DNA of 64,000 bases from Avena insularis (taxonomy: Eukaryota; Streptophyta; Magnoliopsida; Poales; Poaceae), in assembly GCA_023614405.1 (NCBI GenBank), contig CM042686.1, positions 353,160,329 to 353,224,328 of the forward strand. Reading direction: 5' to 3'. The notes beneath the pieces are model-generated. The model was not told the DNA's origin. It did no database searches and worked only from the letters and a program-made list of their open reading frames with translations. The position numbers were made by a program, and so were the translations under genes. Positions 48,453 to 60,469 of the stretch are shown here, piece by piece. Each line of letters begins with the position of its first letter. Positions within the stretch are counted from its first letter, which is position 1.

Positions 48453-49757
48453 GGCATTATTTTGGGATGACCCACACTTATACAAAGAAGGAGTGGATGG
48501 TATTATGAAGATGTGTTCGAATATGAACAAAAGGAGATATTGCGTAAATGTCATGGTAGTGCTTATGGAGGACATCATGCAGGAGATAGAACTGCACAAA
48601 AGGTGCTACAATCAGGTTTCTACTGGCCTACCCTTTTTAAAGATGCAAGAAAATTTGTTTTATCTTGTGATGAATGTCAGCGTGTTGGTAATATTTCTAG
48701 ACGCAATGAAATGCCTATGAACTACTCTCTAGTTATTGAACCTTTTGATTGTTGGGGATTTGACTTTATGGGTCCTTTCCCTCCCTCGAAAGGTTATACG
48801 CATATTCTTGTTGCCGTTGATTATGTTACTAAGTGGGTAGAAGCCATTCCTACGAAGAGTCTTGTGAAACCTCTATAAAAATGCTTAAGGATGTTATATT
48901 TCCTAGGTTTGGAGTTCCTAGGTATCTCATGACTGATGGGGGTTCTCATTTCATTCATGGTGGTTTTAGAAAGACCCTTGCTAAATATGATGTTAATCAT
49001 AAAATTGCTTCAGCTTATCACCCCCAAACTAGCGGGCAAGTAGAGTTATCAAATAGAGAAATTAAATCCATCTTGCAAAAGACTGTTAATAGATCTAGAA
49101 AAAACTGGGCTAAAAAGTTGAATGATGCTTTATGGGCTTATAGAATTGCTTACAAAAATCCTATGGGGATGTCTCCTTATAAAATGGTTTATGGGAAAGC
49201 TTGTCACCTACCCTTAGAATTAGAACACAAAGCTTCTGGCGTTAAAACAACTAAATAGAGATTGTAAGCTCGCTGGTGAGAAAAGATTATTTGACTTAAG
49301 TTCTTTAGATGAATGGAGGAGTGAAGCCTATGAAAATGCTAGGCTCTTTAAGGAAAAAGTGAAAAGATGGCATGACAAGTGAATACTTAAGAGAGAATTT
49401 CATGTTGGTGAGAAAGTTCTTTTGTATAGGTCTCGTCTTAGATTTTTTGCAGGAAAGCTACTGTCAAAATGGGAAGGACCTTTCATTATAGAAGAAGTAT
49501 ACCGTTCAGGAGCAATAAAACTTTCTTCTTTAAAAGATAATACTACACAAGTAGTGAATGGACAGCGACTCAAACACTATATTGCTGGAGATTCTTACAA
49601 TGAAGATGTTGATGCCTTTCAAGTTATAACTCCGGAGAAATTCATCGAGGACCAAATTCGGAGACCTGCAGAGTACATTTTGAATAGGTACGATTACAGT
49701 AAGAAAAGTTCTGCAAAAATACAATCCAACTATATTTTTGCAGTTTTCAGTCAATAA
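48453..49757 (+). pseudogene. Athila integrase, frame-broken
   Basis: There are three pieces in different frames. At 48513-48878 are the H2C2 zinc module (CHGSAYGGHHAGDRT, CDECQR) and the first core Asp in CWGFDFMGPF. At 48880-49258 are the second Asp in [13 protein letters not shown] and the Glu in [13 protein letters not shown], followed by a premature TAG. At 49422-49757 is the integrase C terminus (KLLSKWEGPFIIEEVY). Frameshifts lie near 48510, 48870 and 49245. All DDE residues remain recognisable. Confidence 0.85.
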
Positions 49758-49789
49758 GGAAAGTTACGAAGCGAAAAAGGGACGAAACC

Positions 49790-49935
49790 GGAGCCAGGGT
49801 GGCCCACACCACCCTGTGGCGCGGGCCCACCCCTGGCCGCGCCACCAGGTGGTGAGTCCACCCCAGACTCCGCCTCCGACCTGTTTTCACCCAGTACCTT
49901 CCTCTTGTTATGAAACTTCGTAATATATAACCCCC
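49790..49935 (+). promoter_or_regulatory. GC-rich, LTR-like promoter candidate upstream of the extra ORF
   Basis: GGTGGCCCACACCACCCTG and CGCGCCACCAGGTGGTGAG resemble the GC-rich part of both LTRs in this element. A TATA-like AATATATAACC follows at 49922-49931, about 150 bp before the extra ORF. The same GC-rich block then TATA arrangement is seen in the solo LTR (50800-50910). It may allow separate transcription of the downstream ORF. This is inference only. Confidence 0.35.
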
Positions 49936-49972
49936 CGGATCTTTTGAGGTTCGTATATCGTGTTTTTGTCGT

Positions 49973-49999
49973 GTTTTTTTTTCGATCTATTTCTGCCAG
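49973..49999 (+). promoter_or_regulatory. Possible 3' splice acceptor before the extra ORF
   Basis: A pyrimidine-rich stretch ends in TTCTGCCAG at 49999, directly before a frame reading RIPDLEPQFLPLDQPGQTP. Env-region ORFs of some Athila elements are thought to be expressed from spliced RNA. No donor was identified. Confidence 0.3.
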
Positions 50000-50081
50000 G
50001 TAGAATCCCAGATTTGGAGCCACAATTTCTTCCACTGGATCAGCCAGGGCAGACTCCTTAGAAGATATCATCAATCCATAC

Positions 50082-50525
50082 ATGAGAGAGTTGAAGATTC
50101 ATCCCAAGGAGTTGTTGCTCGAAGATGAGGAGGTCCGGATTAAAGAAGTTCAAGGCCCTAAAGGTGAAGGAAGTCTGGAGGACAGGATGGGAGCACTGGA
50201 GCAAGAAGTCTTTAGGTCCAAGAAGATGGCGGAGCGCGAAGTGGATATCATACATAAGATTTGTTCCGAACTCATCACCGATCACCAAAAGGAGACTGCT
50301 GAGCTCAAAGACGAAGTCCTCTCACTCCGCCAAACAACCAACAAACTGCAAGCACAGTTCTATGACGTTCAAAATCAAAACTGTGAGTATGAGGCTAGGT
50401 TTAAACGCATAAGTGCTGCTGCAAGTTTCAGGATGTTGGAAACCACGATGTCCTTTGTTGATGGGAAGCCCTTACCCTGGAATTCGGACGAAGATGAGAG
50501 GATACCACCACCACCTAAGGAGTAA
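50082..50525 (+). CDS. Coiled-coil extra ORF of the Athila element
   Basis: 147 residues, mostly charged helix. About residues 28-120 (LEDRMGALEQEVFRSKKMAE through LRQTTNKLQAQFYDVQNQNC) have heptad-like spacing. The tail is acidic then proline-rich (DEDERIPPPPKE). No membrane segment or signal peptide is seen, so it is not a typical Env-like protein. Coding potential extends upstream: DSLEDIINPY precedes the Met in frame, and further upstream LEPQFLPLDQPGQTP lies in another frame ending at TAG 50059-50061. The true protein was therefore longer and is broken by a frameshift near 50055. I recall similar hypothetical proteins in Triticeae retrotransposons. Function unknown. Confidence 0.6.
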   Translation: MRELKIHPKELLLEDEEVRIKEVQGPKGEGSLEDRMGALEQEVFRSKKMAEREVDIIHKICSELITDHQKETAELKDEVLSLRQTTNKLQAQFYDVQNQNCEYEARFKRISAAASFRMLETTMSFVDGKPLPWNSDEDERIPPPPKE

Positions 50526-50542
50526 TTCGTCATCAGGTTTGG

Positions 50543-52138
50543 CATCCTGATACATTGCAAATGTATCTATAATTTTTGATGTTCCATGCTTGGTTTTATC
50601 CACTTTCTTGTGTTTTGTTCCAACTTTGGAGTACTTTTCATATGATTTATTGGACTAACCTATTAACAAGAGCCACGATGCATTTGCCTGTTTCTGCTAT
50701 TTTTGGTTCCAGAAAGTCGTAAAATGAATATTCTCGAATTGGGCGGACAAAGCCAAAGTGCCTATTTTTCCGGAAGGATCAAGTGCCGATCACGAGGCGG
50801 AGAAGGGCAGGAGCCACCACCACCACAGTGGTGGCGGCCAGGTTGGCTGCGCCAGGGGGTGGTGTGGCCGCTCTCGGCACCCCCTCGGCCTCTCCTTCTG
50901 CCTATAAGTTACCCTCGGGACGAAAACCCTAAGTACCCGATCAAAGATCCACGAAAGAGTCTGTAGCCACCGTCATCTCCATCCCTAGATCGGGAGGGAT
51001 CTGAAGCTCTTCCCAAACTGCGGACACGGAGGGGAATTTACCCTAGAGTCCTTCTTCATCACCATGCAAGCCTCCGGTGTGATGCGTGAGTAGTTCATCC
51101 TTGGACTACGGATCCATGTAGTAGCTAGATGGCTGGTTTCTCCTCCTTTGTGCTTTCATGTTTAGATCTTGTGAGCTCCGTTCATGATCAAGATCATCTT
51201 TTGTAATCCATACATGTTGTGTTTGTGGGGATCCGATGGATATTGAGATACTATTTCAGATTGATTATTGATTCTATCATGTCTTTGTTATTTGTTATAT
51301 TCCATGTTTTTCGTTGTTAGTAGCTATCTTTGCCAAGTAGATGCTAGCAACTCCAAGAGTTAGTATTTATGCTCGATAGTGGGTTCATGCCTCTGGTAAT
51401 CTAGGGAAGTGACAGAAATCTCTAAGGTACTAGATGTGCTATTGCTACTAGGGAGAAAACAACAATCCTTTGTTCATAGAACAATTGTATTGTTTACCTT
51501 ACCTTGATTAAGAAGCAATAATCTATTGCTTGCAACTTAATCTTGGAGGGGTTCGGATGATAACCTGAAGGTGGATTATTAGTCATAGATGTAGTTGGAT
51601 GGCGGTCTATGTATTATGTTGTAATGCCCAATCAAGTTTCAAAGGAGTCAAGATGATTAGTATATGCATGTATTGCTTTCTTGGTGTTTGTCAATTACCC
51701 CGCTGTAATTTGTTCACCCAGCATGTTATCTATCTAAGGAGAGCCACCTCTAGTGAACTATGGATCCCGGTCCTTGTCTTTTACATACAATCTATAAACT
51801 GTTTCTGCTTTGTGTTTACTTTCTGCAAACTTTTACTTCTTTCCATTCGATATGTTTAATCCTTTGTTTTCCGCAAAACACGGTGAGATTGACAACCTCA
51901 TCGCAAGTTGGGGACAAAGTTATGTGGTTGTGTTGTGCAGGTCTCCACGTTGCTACTAGCACCGGTAGTGCGCCCTGCCAAAGCTCAGCTAGTAACACCT
52001 TTGGGGTGTTTCCTTACTCCTACTGGTTCGATTAAACCTTGATTTCATAACTGAGGGAAAACTTGTTGTTGTGCTCATCATACCTTCCTCTTGGGGTTCC
52101 CAACGAGCTCTACGTAGATCGTCGAGTGCATCACATCC
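50543..52138 (+). mobile_element. Nested solo LTR with CATCC target-site duplication
   Basis: The LTR runs from 50548 (TGATACATTGCAAATGTATC) to 52133 (CGTCGAGTGCATCA), 1,586 bp, with TGAT...ATCA ends. It is flanked by identical CATCC at 50543-50547 and 52134-52138. Inside are a GC-rich block (50800-50890), a TATA-like CTATAAGTT at 50903 and an ACCCTAAGTACCCGA-type leader. Its start is an 8-bp inverted repeat with a 3-nt loop (50549-50567), and it resembles the well-known TGATACGTC...GTATC LTR starts of abundant Triticeae gypsy families. No internal domain is present, so it is the product of LTR-LTR recombination. ORFs inside are accidental. Confidence 0.88.
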
Positions 52139-52152
52139 CCTTGGTTTGTTCC

Positions 52153-52165
52153 AAGCTTGGGGGAG
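52153..52165 (+). promoter_or_regulatory. Internal polypurine-tract-like motif
   Basis: AAGCTTGGGGGAG, one G shorter than the 3' polypurine tract at 54095. It lies 20 bp after the solo LTR and before a 1.9-kb non-coding region. It could be an additional plus-strand primer site, or mark an ancestral end of an internal domain. Confidence 0.45.
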
Positions 52166-54094
52166 TGCCGTGGTATCACATCACTATCTTCTATCTTTTT
52201 ACCTTATTAGTAGAGTCATATCATGAATAGAGGAGTTATTATGTAGTATGGTTTGCATTATGGAAGTGTCCCCTCTCTCGTTAGATATGTATCCCTTGGT
52301 GTGAGTTGCCGTTATGGAATATTAATGAGAAGTTCTATCATTTACTCTTTTTATAGCTTATATTAGTTTTCAATTCGTGGTTATATGATTGATATTGTTG
52401 TTAGTATTGGTATCACTTTGGGATCATTGAGTTAATTTAGTTGGTTTTGGCAAACCTGGCTCGGTCAGTAGCAACACTATTTTCGAGAGTTGAAAGAAAA
52501 GATAAAAGTACTCTAAAGAAAAATAATTTCATCATCTTTCTTTCTTGATTTGCTCATAAGTTTAGTATTCTCTAGTTAAGATCTTTTGTGCTTCCAAGGA
52601 AGATTGCATGTTTGTCTTTATCACTTGTATGTTTGTTTGTTTCCTTCAACTCTTATACTTGCTACCCAGCCTTGCTAGCCAAAAACCTGTACTGAGAGGG
52701 TATTCTTCTCGTGCATCCAACTCCTTTAAACCAAAACCCACGCCATTTGTGTCCACCATACCTACCTAGTAGCATTATTGCTATTCCAAGTAAATTCTTG
52801 TTTTATCTACCTCCCAAATTAAACTTGTTATGTGAAAATTAGTGATTAAAGCTCTCACGAACTTGATGGAACACTTTACTTTCTTGCACTTAATAAACTT
52901 GAACCATTGTGCCCATCTATGTCGCGTATATGCTTGCGCTTTGTAAGTTTTGAATTAGCAGAACCATGTTGTCATGGGGAACACTTTCAACATTGCACTG
53001 GTACTTTGTACCTAGTTGATATCATGTTCTTTTGTCTATGGATGTCGTCGGTGTGAAATGAAAGGGGAGCTTGTAAGTCCATGGAGTTATGCATGTGTGT
53101 TAGAGAAACGCTGGTCATTGGTTACAATCCATGCTGGCATGGTGGAAACCTGCAGCGTAACCATAACGAGTATCTATGAAGCATTCTTCTTATAAAAAAA
53201 AGAGACAGAGATTGAGAAAAAGAAAAGAAAAAAGAGATATTATGAAAAGAGGAAAGAGAGAAAAAAAGCACCATATTCCCATGGTAAATAAGAAGATTGC
53301 TGAGATATTTGTTGTCTGCTTGCGTTGTCATTTTGATATGGGGATTCTTCCGTATCATCGGGCAAGGGGTACCCCATTGGCGGTTCTCTATGATACACAT
53401 ATGCTTACGATGACAAGAACTTACCGGTGACTAAACTTGAGTAGCATGAGGAGTGGCCCTCGTATTCAAGGCACATGAGATTCTCAATTTACAACTTGTC
53501 AATGCATATCCTCATATTTGATCACTTTAACCTTAATCACCTAAAGATGCCTATGATAGGGGCAATGAGAGCTGAAAGCTAGTAAGTATCATAATTTTTG
53601 GGAGCTCTTTATGAGACTTGCAATCCCTGCTTCCCTCTGTGAAGGGCCTTTCTTTTACTTTGTAGTTGAGTCAGTAAACCTACTCCCTTCTATCTCAGCA
53701 AGTATTTTGAGTTGTTGTGATTCATTCATTCATATGATGATTTATTCAATCATGTTTCTTATGTTCCTTGTTTTGCACATTGCTCTTATCTTGATGTTTA
53801 CTACTTTGAAAGCTATCATTGAAACCAGTTATTTGTGAACTCCAGCAATTATCAACTATTCTTCGACCAAGAGCTAAGTTTGCCATTACCAATTATGATT
53901 CACTTTTTGTATCTTTATTGTGTTTCCTTTACTTATTACAAGTTGAGTTATATAATAGTGAGTTGTCTTCTATTATGATCTATGTATTGATCAATGTGAT
54001 GCTTCTTGTTCGTATTCTTTTATCGACTCTTCACTCCATAAACCTGAGGCCATGTTTATTGAGCTCAGTTTCGCTTGGGGACTAGCGAAGTCTA
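52166..54094 (+). other. Long non-coding 3' region of Athila element
   Basis: AT-rich, with no frame resembling a known protein and no tRNA-like structure noticed. It holds a purine-only run at 53195-53238 and its continuation to 53268. Short ORFs (53176-53430 Lys/Arg-rich, 53611-54085 hydrophobic) are explained by base composition. Confidence 0.6.
53194..53268 (+). repeat. A/G-rich low-complexity tract
   Basis: About 75 bp of almost only A and G (AAAAAAAAGAGACAGAGATT, then GAAAAGAGGAAAGAGAG). Low complexity. Confidence 0.8.
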
Positions 54095-54107
54095 AGCTTG
54101 GGGGGAG
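54095..54107 (+). promoter_or_regulatory. 3' polypurine tract of Athila element
   Basis: TCTAAGCTTGGGGGGAG ends one base before the 3' LTR start TGATACG at 54109. Confidence 0.8.
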
Positions 54108-54108
54108 T

Positions 54109-55045
54109 TGATACGTCCATTTTGCATCACTATTATAAGTCTTAATTCACTATTATTCATTGATATATTTCATATTGAGAGGTGATACTTATGTTATTTC
54201 ATCTGTTTTTGCATGGTTGATGACTTTTGGAGTATGGACCGCTACAGTCAGGATTCTGATGGAAAAGGTGCTGTTTGGAGGCAAAATTCGCGAAGATCAG
54301 AAAATCCGGGAAAATATATGGAAAATCCTATTTTTCCAGAAGACTAAGGATGCCAGAAGATGGAGTGGAGATGGGCCACAGGTGGCCCACACCACCCCTA
54401 GTGCGGGCAGCCCTAGGCCGCGCCAGGAGGTGGTGTGGCCGCCCTGGCCCACCTCTGGCTCTCTCCTCTAGCGTATATCATCCTCCCGAAACCCTAAGAC
54501 TCGGAGAGCGTCCACAGAAATATTCCACCGCCTCTACGGGGCGGAAAACACCGAGAGAGAAAGATCTCTCCAGCAGACAGATTTCTGTCGGGGGAATTCC
54601 TTCCCGGAGAGTAGATATCGTCGCCATCAACAACACCATCAAGCTGGACTTCATCGGGATCATCATCATCACCACCACCATCATCATCACCATATTGCAC
54701 CATCATCACCATCTCCATATTGCTGTAACAATTGAGTTGAATCTTGCATTAGTTCATAGGGGAAACTTTCCCGGTGTTGATTACTCTTTGTAGTTGATGC
54801 TATCGAGTGAACCATTGAATTATTGTTTATGTTCAGATTTTTATACATCATTATTCCATCTCTGATCATCATCCATATGATGTCTTGTGAGTAGTTCGTT
54901 TTGTTCTTGAGGACATGGGAGAAGTCATGTTGTTAGTAGTGGAGTTGTGTTGAGAAAGATTCAATAGTTTGATATTTAAGTTGTGGTGTACTTCTTCTAG
55001 TGGTGTCATGTGAACGTCGACTACATGACACTTCACCTATATGGG
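54109..55045 (+). mobile_element. 3' LTR of Athila element, truncated
   Basis: It matches the 5' LTR from its first base to CTTCACCTATATGGG, equivalent to 43375-44314. The last ~569 bp, including the terminal CATCA, are missing, and satellite-like sequence follows. The remaining part keeps the GC-rich block and the CAT/CAC run. Confidence 0.88.
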
Positions 55046-55499
55046 TGTTCTTCTAGTGGTGTCATTGCATGGGTGTTCTTTTCACAATCCACCTATGGAT
55101 CCAGCAGTGTCATTGCATGTGTGCTCTTTTTACAATCCACCTATGGATCCACCAGTGTCATTGCATGTGTGTTTTTTTACTAACAACAACTAGAGTCATT
55201 TCATGTGTGTTCTTTTCACATACCACATATGGATCCACCAGTGTCATTCAAATGTGTGCTCTTTTCACAATCCACCTATGGATCCACCAGTGTCATTGCA
55301 TGTGTGTTCTTTTTACTAACAACAACTGGAGTCATTTCATGTGTGTTCTTTTCACATACCACATATGGATCCACCAGTGTCATTGCATGTGTGCTCTTTT
55401 CACAATCCACCTATGGATCTAGCAGTGTCATTGCATGTGTGTTCTTTTTACTAACAACAACTAGAGTCGTTGCATGTATGTTCTCTTCACATACCACAT

Positions 55500-57030
55500 A
55501 TGGATCCACCGGTGTCATTGAAAGGTGTGTTCTTTTGACATACCACATATGGATCCACTAGTGTCATTGCATGTGTGCTTTTTTTACTAACAACAATTGG
55601 GGTCTTGCATGTGTGTTCTCTTCAGAGACCACACATGGATCCACCAGTGTCATTGCATGTGTGTTCTTTTCATATTCCACCTATGGTTCCAGCAGTGTCA
55701 TTGCATGTGTGCTCTTTTTACTAACAACAACCAGAGTCATTGCATGTGTATTCTCTTCAGAGACCACACATGGATCCACCAGTGTCATTGCATGTGTGTT
55801 CTTTTTATTAACAACAACCAGAGTCATTGCATGTGTGTTCTCTTCACAATCCACCCATGGATCCACCAGTGTCATTGCATGTGTGTTCTTTTTACTAACA
55901 ACAACTAGAGTCATTTCATGTGTGTTCTTTTCACATACCACATATGGATCCACCAGTGTCATTGAAATATGTCCTCTTTTCACAATCCACCTATGGATCC
56001 ACCAGCGTCATTGCATGTGTGTTCTTTTCACTAACAACAAGTGGAATCATTGCATGTGTGTTCTTTTCACATACCACATATGGATCCACGGTGTCATTGA
56101 AATGTGTGTTCTCTTCAGAGACCACACATGGATCCACCCGTGTCATTGCATGTGTGTTCTTTTTACTAACAACAACTGGAGTCATTTCATGTGTGTTCTT
56201 TTCACATACCACATATGGATCCACCAGTGTCATTGCATGTCTGCTCTTTTCACAATCCACCTATGGATCCACCGGTGTCATTGAAAGGTGTGTTCTTTTG
56301 ACATACCACATATGGATCCACTAGTGTCATTGCATGTGTGCTTTTTTTTACTAACAACAACTGGGGTCTTGCATGTGTGTTCTCTTCAGAGACCACACAT
56401 GGATCCACCAGTGTCATTGCATGTGTGTTCTTTTCATATACCACCTATGGTTCCAGCAGTGTCATTGCATGTGTGCTCTTTTTACTAACAACAACCAGAG
56501 TCATTGCATGTGTATTCTCTTCAGAGACCACACATGGATCCACCAGTGTCATTGCATGTGTGTTCTTTTTATTAACAACAACCAGAGTCATTGCATGTGT
56601 GTTCTCTTCACAATCCACCCATGGATCCACCAGTGTCATTGCATGTGTGTTCTTTTTACTAACAACAACTAGAGTCATTTCATGTGTGTTCTTTTCACAT
56701 ACCACATATGGATCCACCAGTGTCATTGAAATATGTCCTCTTTTCACAATCCACCTATGGATCCACCAGCGTCATTGCATGTGTGTTCTTTTCACTAACA
56801 ACAAGTGGAATCATTGCATGTGTGTTCTTTTCACATACCACATATGGATCCACGGTGTCGTTGAAATGTGTGTTCTCTTCAGAGACCACACATGGATCCA
56901 CCCGTGTCATTGCATGTGTATTCTTTTTACTAACAACAACTGGAGTCATTTCATGTGTGTTCTTTTCACATACCACATATGGATCCACCAGTGTCATTGC
57001 ATGTCTGCTCTTTTCACAATCCACCTATGG
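55500..57030. repeat. Two-copy 764-bp tandem duplication in satellite
   Basis: 55500-56265 and 56266-57030 match in monomer order. Paired markers at 764-765 bp are GAAATATGTCCTCTTTTC (55964/56728), CACCAGCGTCATTG, AACAAGTGGAATC, ATCCACGGTGTCATTGAAATG (56086/56851, with one change), ATCCACCCGTGTC and TATGGTTCCAGCAG. Confidence 0.88.
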
Positions 57031-60000
57031 ATCCACCAGTGTCATTGCATGTGTGTTCTTTTTACTAACAACAACCGGAGTCATTGCATGTGTGTTCTTT
57101 TCACATACCACATATGGATCCACCAGTGTCATTGCATGTGTGCTCTTTTCACAATCCACCTATGGATCCACCAGTGTCATTGCATGTGGGTTCTTTTCAC
57201 TAATAACAACCGGAGTCATTGCATGTGTGTTCTTTTCACACACCATATATGGATCCACCAGTGTCACTGCATGTGTGTTCTTTCCACAATCCACCTATGG
57301 ATCCACCAGTGTCATTGAAATGGGTGTTCTCTTCAGACACCATACATGGATCCACCAGTGTCATTGCATGTGTGTTCTTTTCACAATCCACCTATGGATC
57401 CAGCAGTGTCATTGCATGTGTTCTCTTTTTACTAACAACAACCAGAGTCATTACATGTGTGTTCTCTTCAGAGACCACACATGGATCCACTAGTGTCATT
57501 GCATGTGTGTTCTTTTTACTAACAACAACCAGAGTCATTGCATGTGTGTTCTTTTCACACACCACATATGGATCCACCAGTGTCATTGCATGTGTGTTCT
57601 TTTTACTAACAACAACTGGAGTCATTTCATGACTGTTCTTTTCATATACCACATGTGGATCCACCAGTGTCATTGAAATGTGTGTTCTCTTCAGAGACCA
57701 CACATGGATCCACCAGTGTCATTGCATGTGTGTTCTTTTTACTAACAACAACCAGACTCATTTCATGCATGTTGTTTTCACATACCACATATAGATCCAC
57801 CAGTGTCATTGAAATGTGCGCTCTTTTCACAATCCACCTATGGATCCACCAGTGTCATTGCATGTGTGTTCTTTTCACTAACAACAACTGGAGTCATTTC
57901 ATGTGTGTTCTTTTCACATACCACATATGGATCCACCAGTGTCATTGCATGTGTACTCCCTTCACATACCACCTATGGATCTACCGGTGTCATTGCATGT
58001 GTGTTCTCTTCACAATCCACCTATGTATCCACCCATGTCATTGCATGTGTGTTCTTTTTACTAACAACAACTGGAGTCATTTCAAATGTGTTGTTTTCAC
58101 ATACCACATATGGATCCACCAGTGTCATTGCATGTGTGCTCTTTTCACAATCCACCAATGGATCCAGCAGTGTCATTGCATGTGTGCTCTTTTTACTAAC
58201 AACAACCAGAGTCGTTGCATGTGTGTTCTCTTCACATGCCACATATGGATCCATCGGTGTCATTGAAATGTGTGTTCTTTTCACATACCGCATATGGATC
58301 CACTAGTGTCATTGCATGTGTGCTTTTTTTACTAACAACAACTAGGGTCTTGCATGTGTGTTCTCTTCAGAGACCACACATGGATCCACCAGTGTCATTG
58401 CATGTGTGTTCTTTTCACAATCCACCAATGGATCCAGCAGTGTCATTGCATGTGTGCTCTTTTTACTAACAACAACCAGAGTCATTGCATGTGTGTTCTC
58501 TTCAGAGACCACATGGATCCTGATGTCATTGCATGTGTGTTCTTTTTACTAACAACAACCAGAGTCATTGCATGTGTGTTCTCTTCACAATCCACCTATG
58601 GATCCACCAGTGTCATTGCATGTGTGTTCTTTTTACTAGCAACAACTGGAGTCATTTCATGTGTGTTCTTTTCACATACCACATATGGATCCACCACTGC
58701 CATTGCATGTGTGATCTTTGTACTAACAACAACTTGAATCATTGCATGTGTGTTCTTTTCACATACCACATATGGTTCCACCGGTGTCATTGAAATGTGT
58801 GTTCTCTTCAGAGACCACACATGGATCCACCAGTGTCATTGCACGTGTGTTCTTTTTACTAACAACAACTAGACTCATTTCATGTGTGTTCTTTTCACAT
58901 ACCACATATGGATACACTAGTGTCATTGAAATGTGTGCTCTTTTCACAATCCACCTATGGATCCACTAGTGTCATTGCTTATGTGTTCTTTTCACTAACA
59001 ACAACTGGAGTCATTTCATGTGTGTTCTTTTCACATACCACATATGGATCCACCAGTGTCATTGCATGTGTGCTCTTTTCACAATCCACCTATGGATCCA
59101 CCAGTGTCATTGCATGTGTGTTCTTTTCACTAACAACGATTGGAGTCATTGCATGTGTGTTCTTTTCACACACCATATATGGATCCACCTGTGTCATTGC
59201 ATGTGTGTTCTTTTCACAATCCACCTATGGATCCACCAGTGTCATTGAAATGTGTGTTCTCTTCAGACACCACACATGGATCCACTAGTGTCATTGCATG
59301 TGTGTTCTTTTCACAATCCACCTATGGATCCATCAGTGTCATTGCATGTGTGCTCTTTTTACTAACAACAACCAGAGTAATTGCATGTGTGTTATCTTCA
59401 GAGACCACACATGGATGCACCAGTGTCATTGCATGTGTGTTCTTTTTACTAACAACAACCAGAGTCATTGCATGTATGTTCTTTTCACACACCACATATG
59501 GTTCCACCAGTGTCATTGCATGTGTGTTCTTTTTACTAACAACAACTAGAGTCATTTCATGACTGTTCTTTTCATATACCACATATGGATCCACCAGTGT
59601 CATTGAAATGTGTGTTCTCTTCAGAGACCACACATGGATCCACCAGTGTCATTGCACGTGTGTTCTTTTTACTAACAACAACTAGACTCATTTCATGTGT
59701 GTTCTTTTCACATACCACATATGGATCCACCAGTGTCATTGAAATGTGTGCTCTTTTCACAATCCACCTATGGATCCACTAGTGTCATTGCTTATGTGTT
59801 CTTTTCACTAACAACAACTGGAGTCATTTCATGTGTGTTCTTTTCACATACCACATATGGATCCACCAGTGTCATTGCATGTGTGCTATCTTCACATACC
59901 ACCTATGGATCCACTTGTGTCATTGCATGTGTGTTCTCTTCACAATCCACCTATGGATCCACCAGTGTCATTGCATGTGTGTTCTTTTCACATACCACAT

Positions 60001-60469
60001 ATGGATCCACCAATGTCATTGCATGTGTGCTCTTTTCACAATCCACCTATGGATCCACCAGTGTCATTGCATGTGTGTTCTTTTCACTAACAACAACTGG
60101 AGTCATTGCATGCGTGTTCTTTTCACATACCACATATGGATCCACCAGTGTCATTGAAATGTGTGTTCTCTTCAGAGACCACACATAGATCCACCAGTGT
60201 CATTGCATGTGTGTTATTTTTACTAACAACAACTAGAGTCATTGCATGTGTGTTATTTTCCACATACCACATGTGGATCAACTAGTGCCATTGCATGTGT
60301 GCTCTTTTCACAATCCACCTTTGGATCCACCAGTGTCATTGCATGTGTGTTCTTTTTACTAACAACAACTGGAGTCATTGAAATGTGTGTTCTTTTCACA
60401 TACCACATATGGATCCACCAGTGTCATTGCATATGTGTTCTTTTTACTAACAAGATCTGGAGTCATTTC

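Larger units (their letters stand above)
43375..55045 (+). mobile_element. Athila-lineage Ty3/gypsy retrotransposon, inactivated, 3' LTR truncated
   Basis: Order: 5' LTR, primer site, gag, protease, RT/RNase H, integrase, extra ORF, nested solo LTR, long 3' region, polypurine tract, partial 3' LTR. The protease motif ending in IGASSSAIPYELY and the RT leader (KGISPTICQHSINIE, LLDAGIIYPIADSEWVSPIHC) are typical of plant Athila elements. It is inserted in a satellite monomer. Stops and frameshifts occur in every coding domain. A hand count over the first ~245 bp of the two LTRs gives about nine substitutions, so the insertion is not recent. The right target-site duplication is lost. Confidence 0.92.

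Noticed and set aside
50082..50525. Retroviral Env-like protein
   Set aside because: No signal peptide, no transmembrane segment and no Cys pattern. The predicted structure is coiled coil with a proline-rich tail.
51599..52035. Hydrophobic ORFs within the solo LTR
   Set aside because: LTR sequence with no coding function; the two frames overlap one another.
53176..53430. Lys/Arg-rich ORF
   Set aside because: Arises from the A/G-rich tract at 53194-53268; no similarity to a known protein recognised.
56338..57318. 326-codon ORF, the longest in the satellite, looking like a Cys-rich repeat protein
   Set aside because: Pure tandem satellite; neighbouring frames on the same bases are also open and the order of units follows the DNA duplications. 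No start context, no unique domain.
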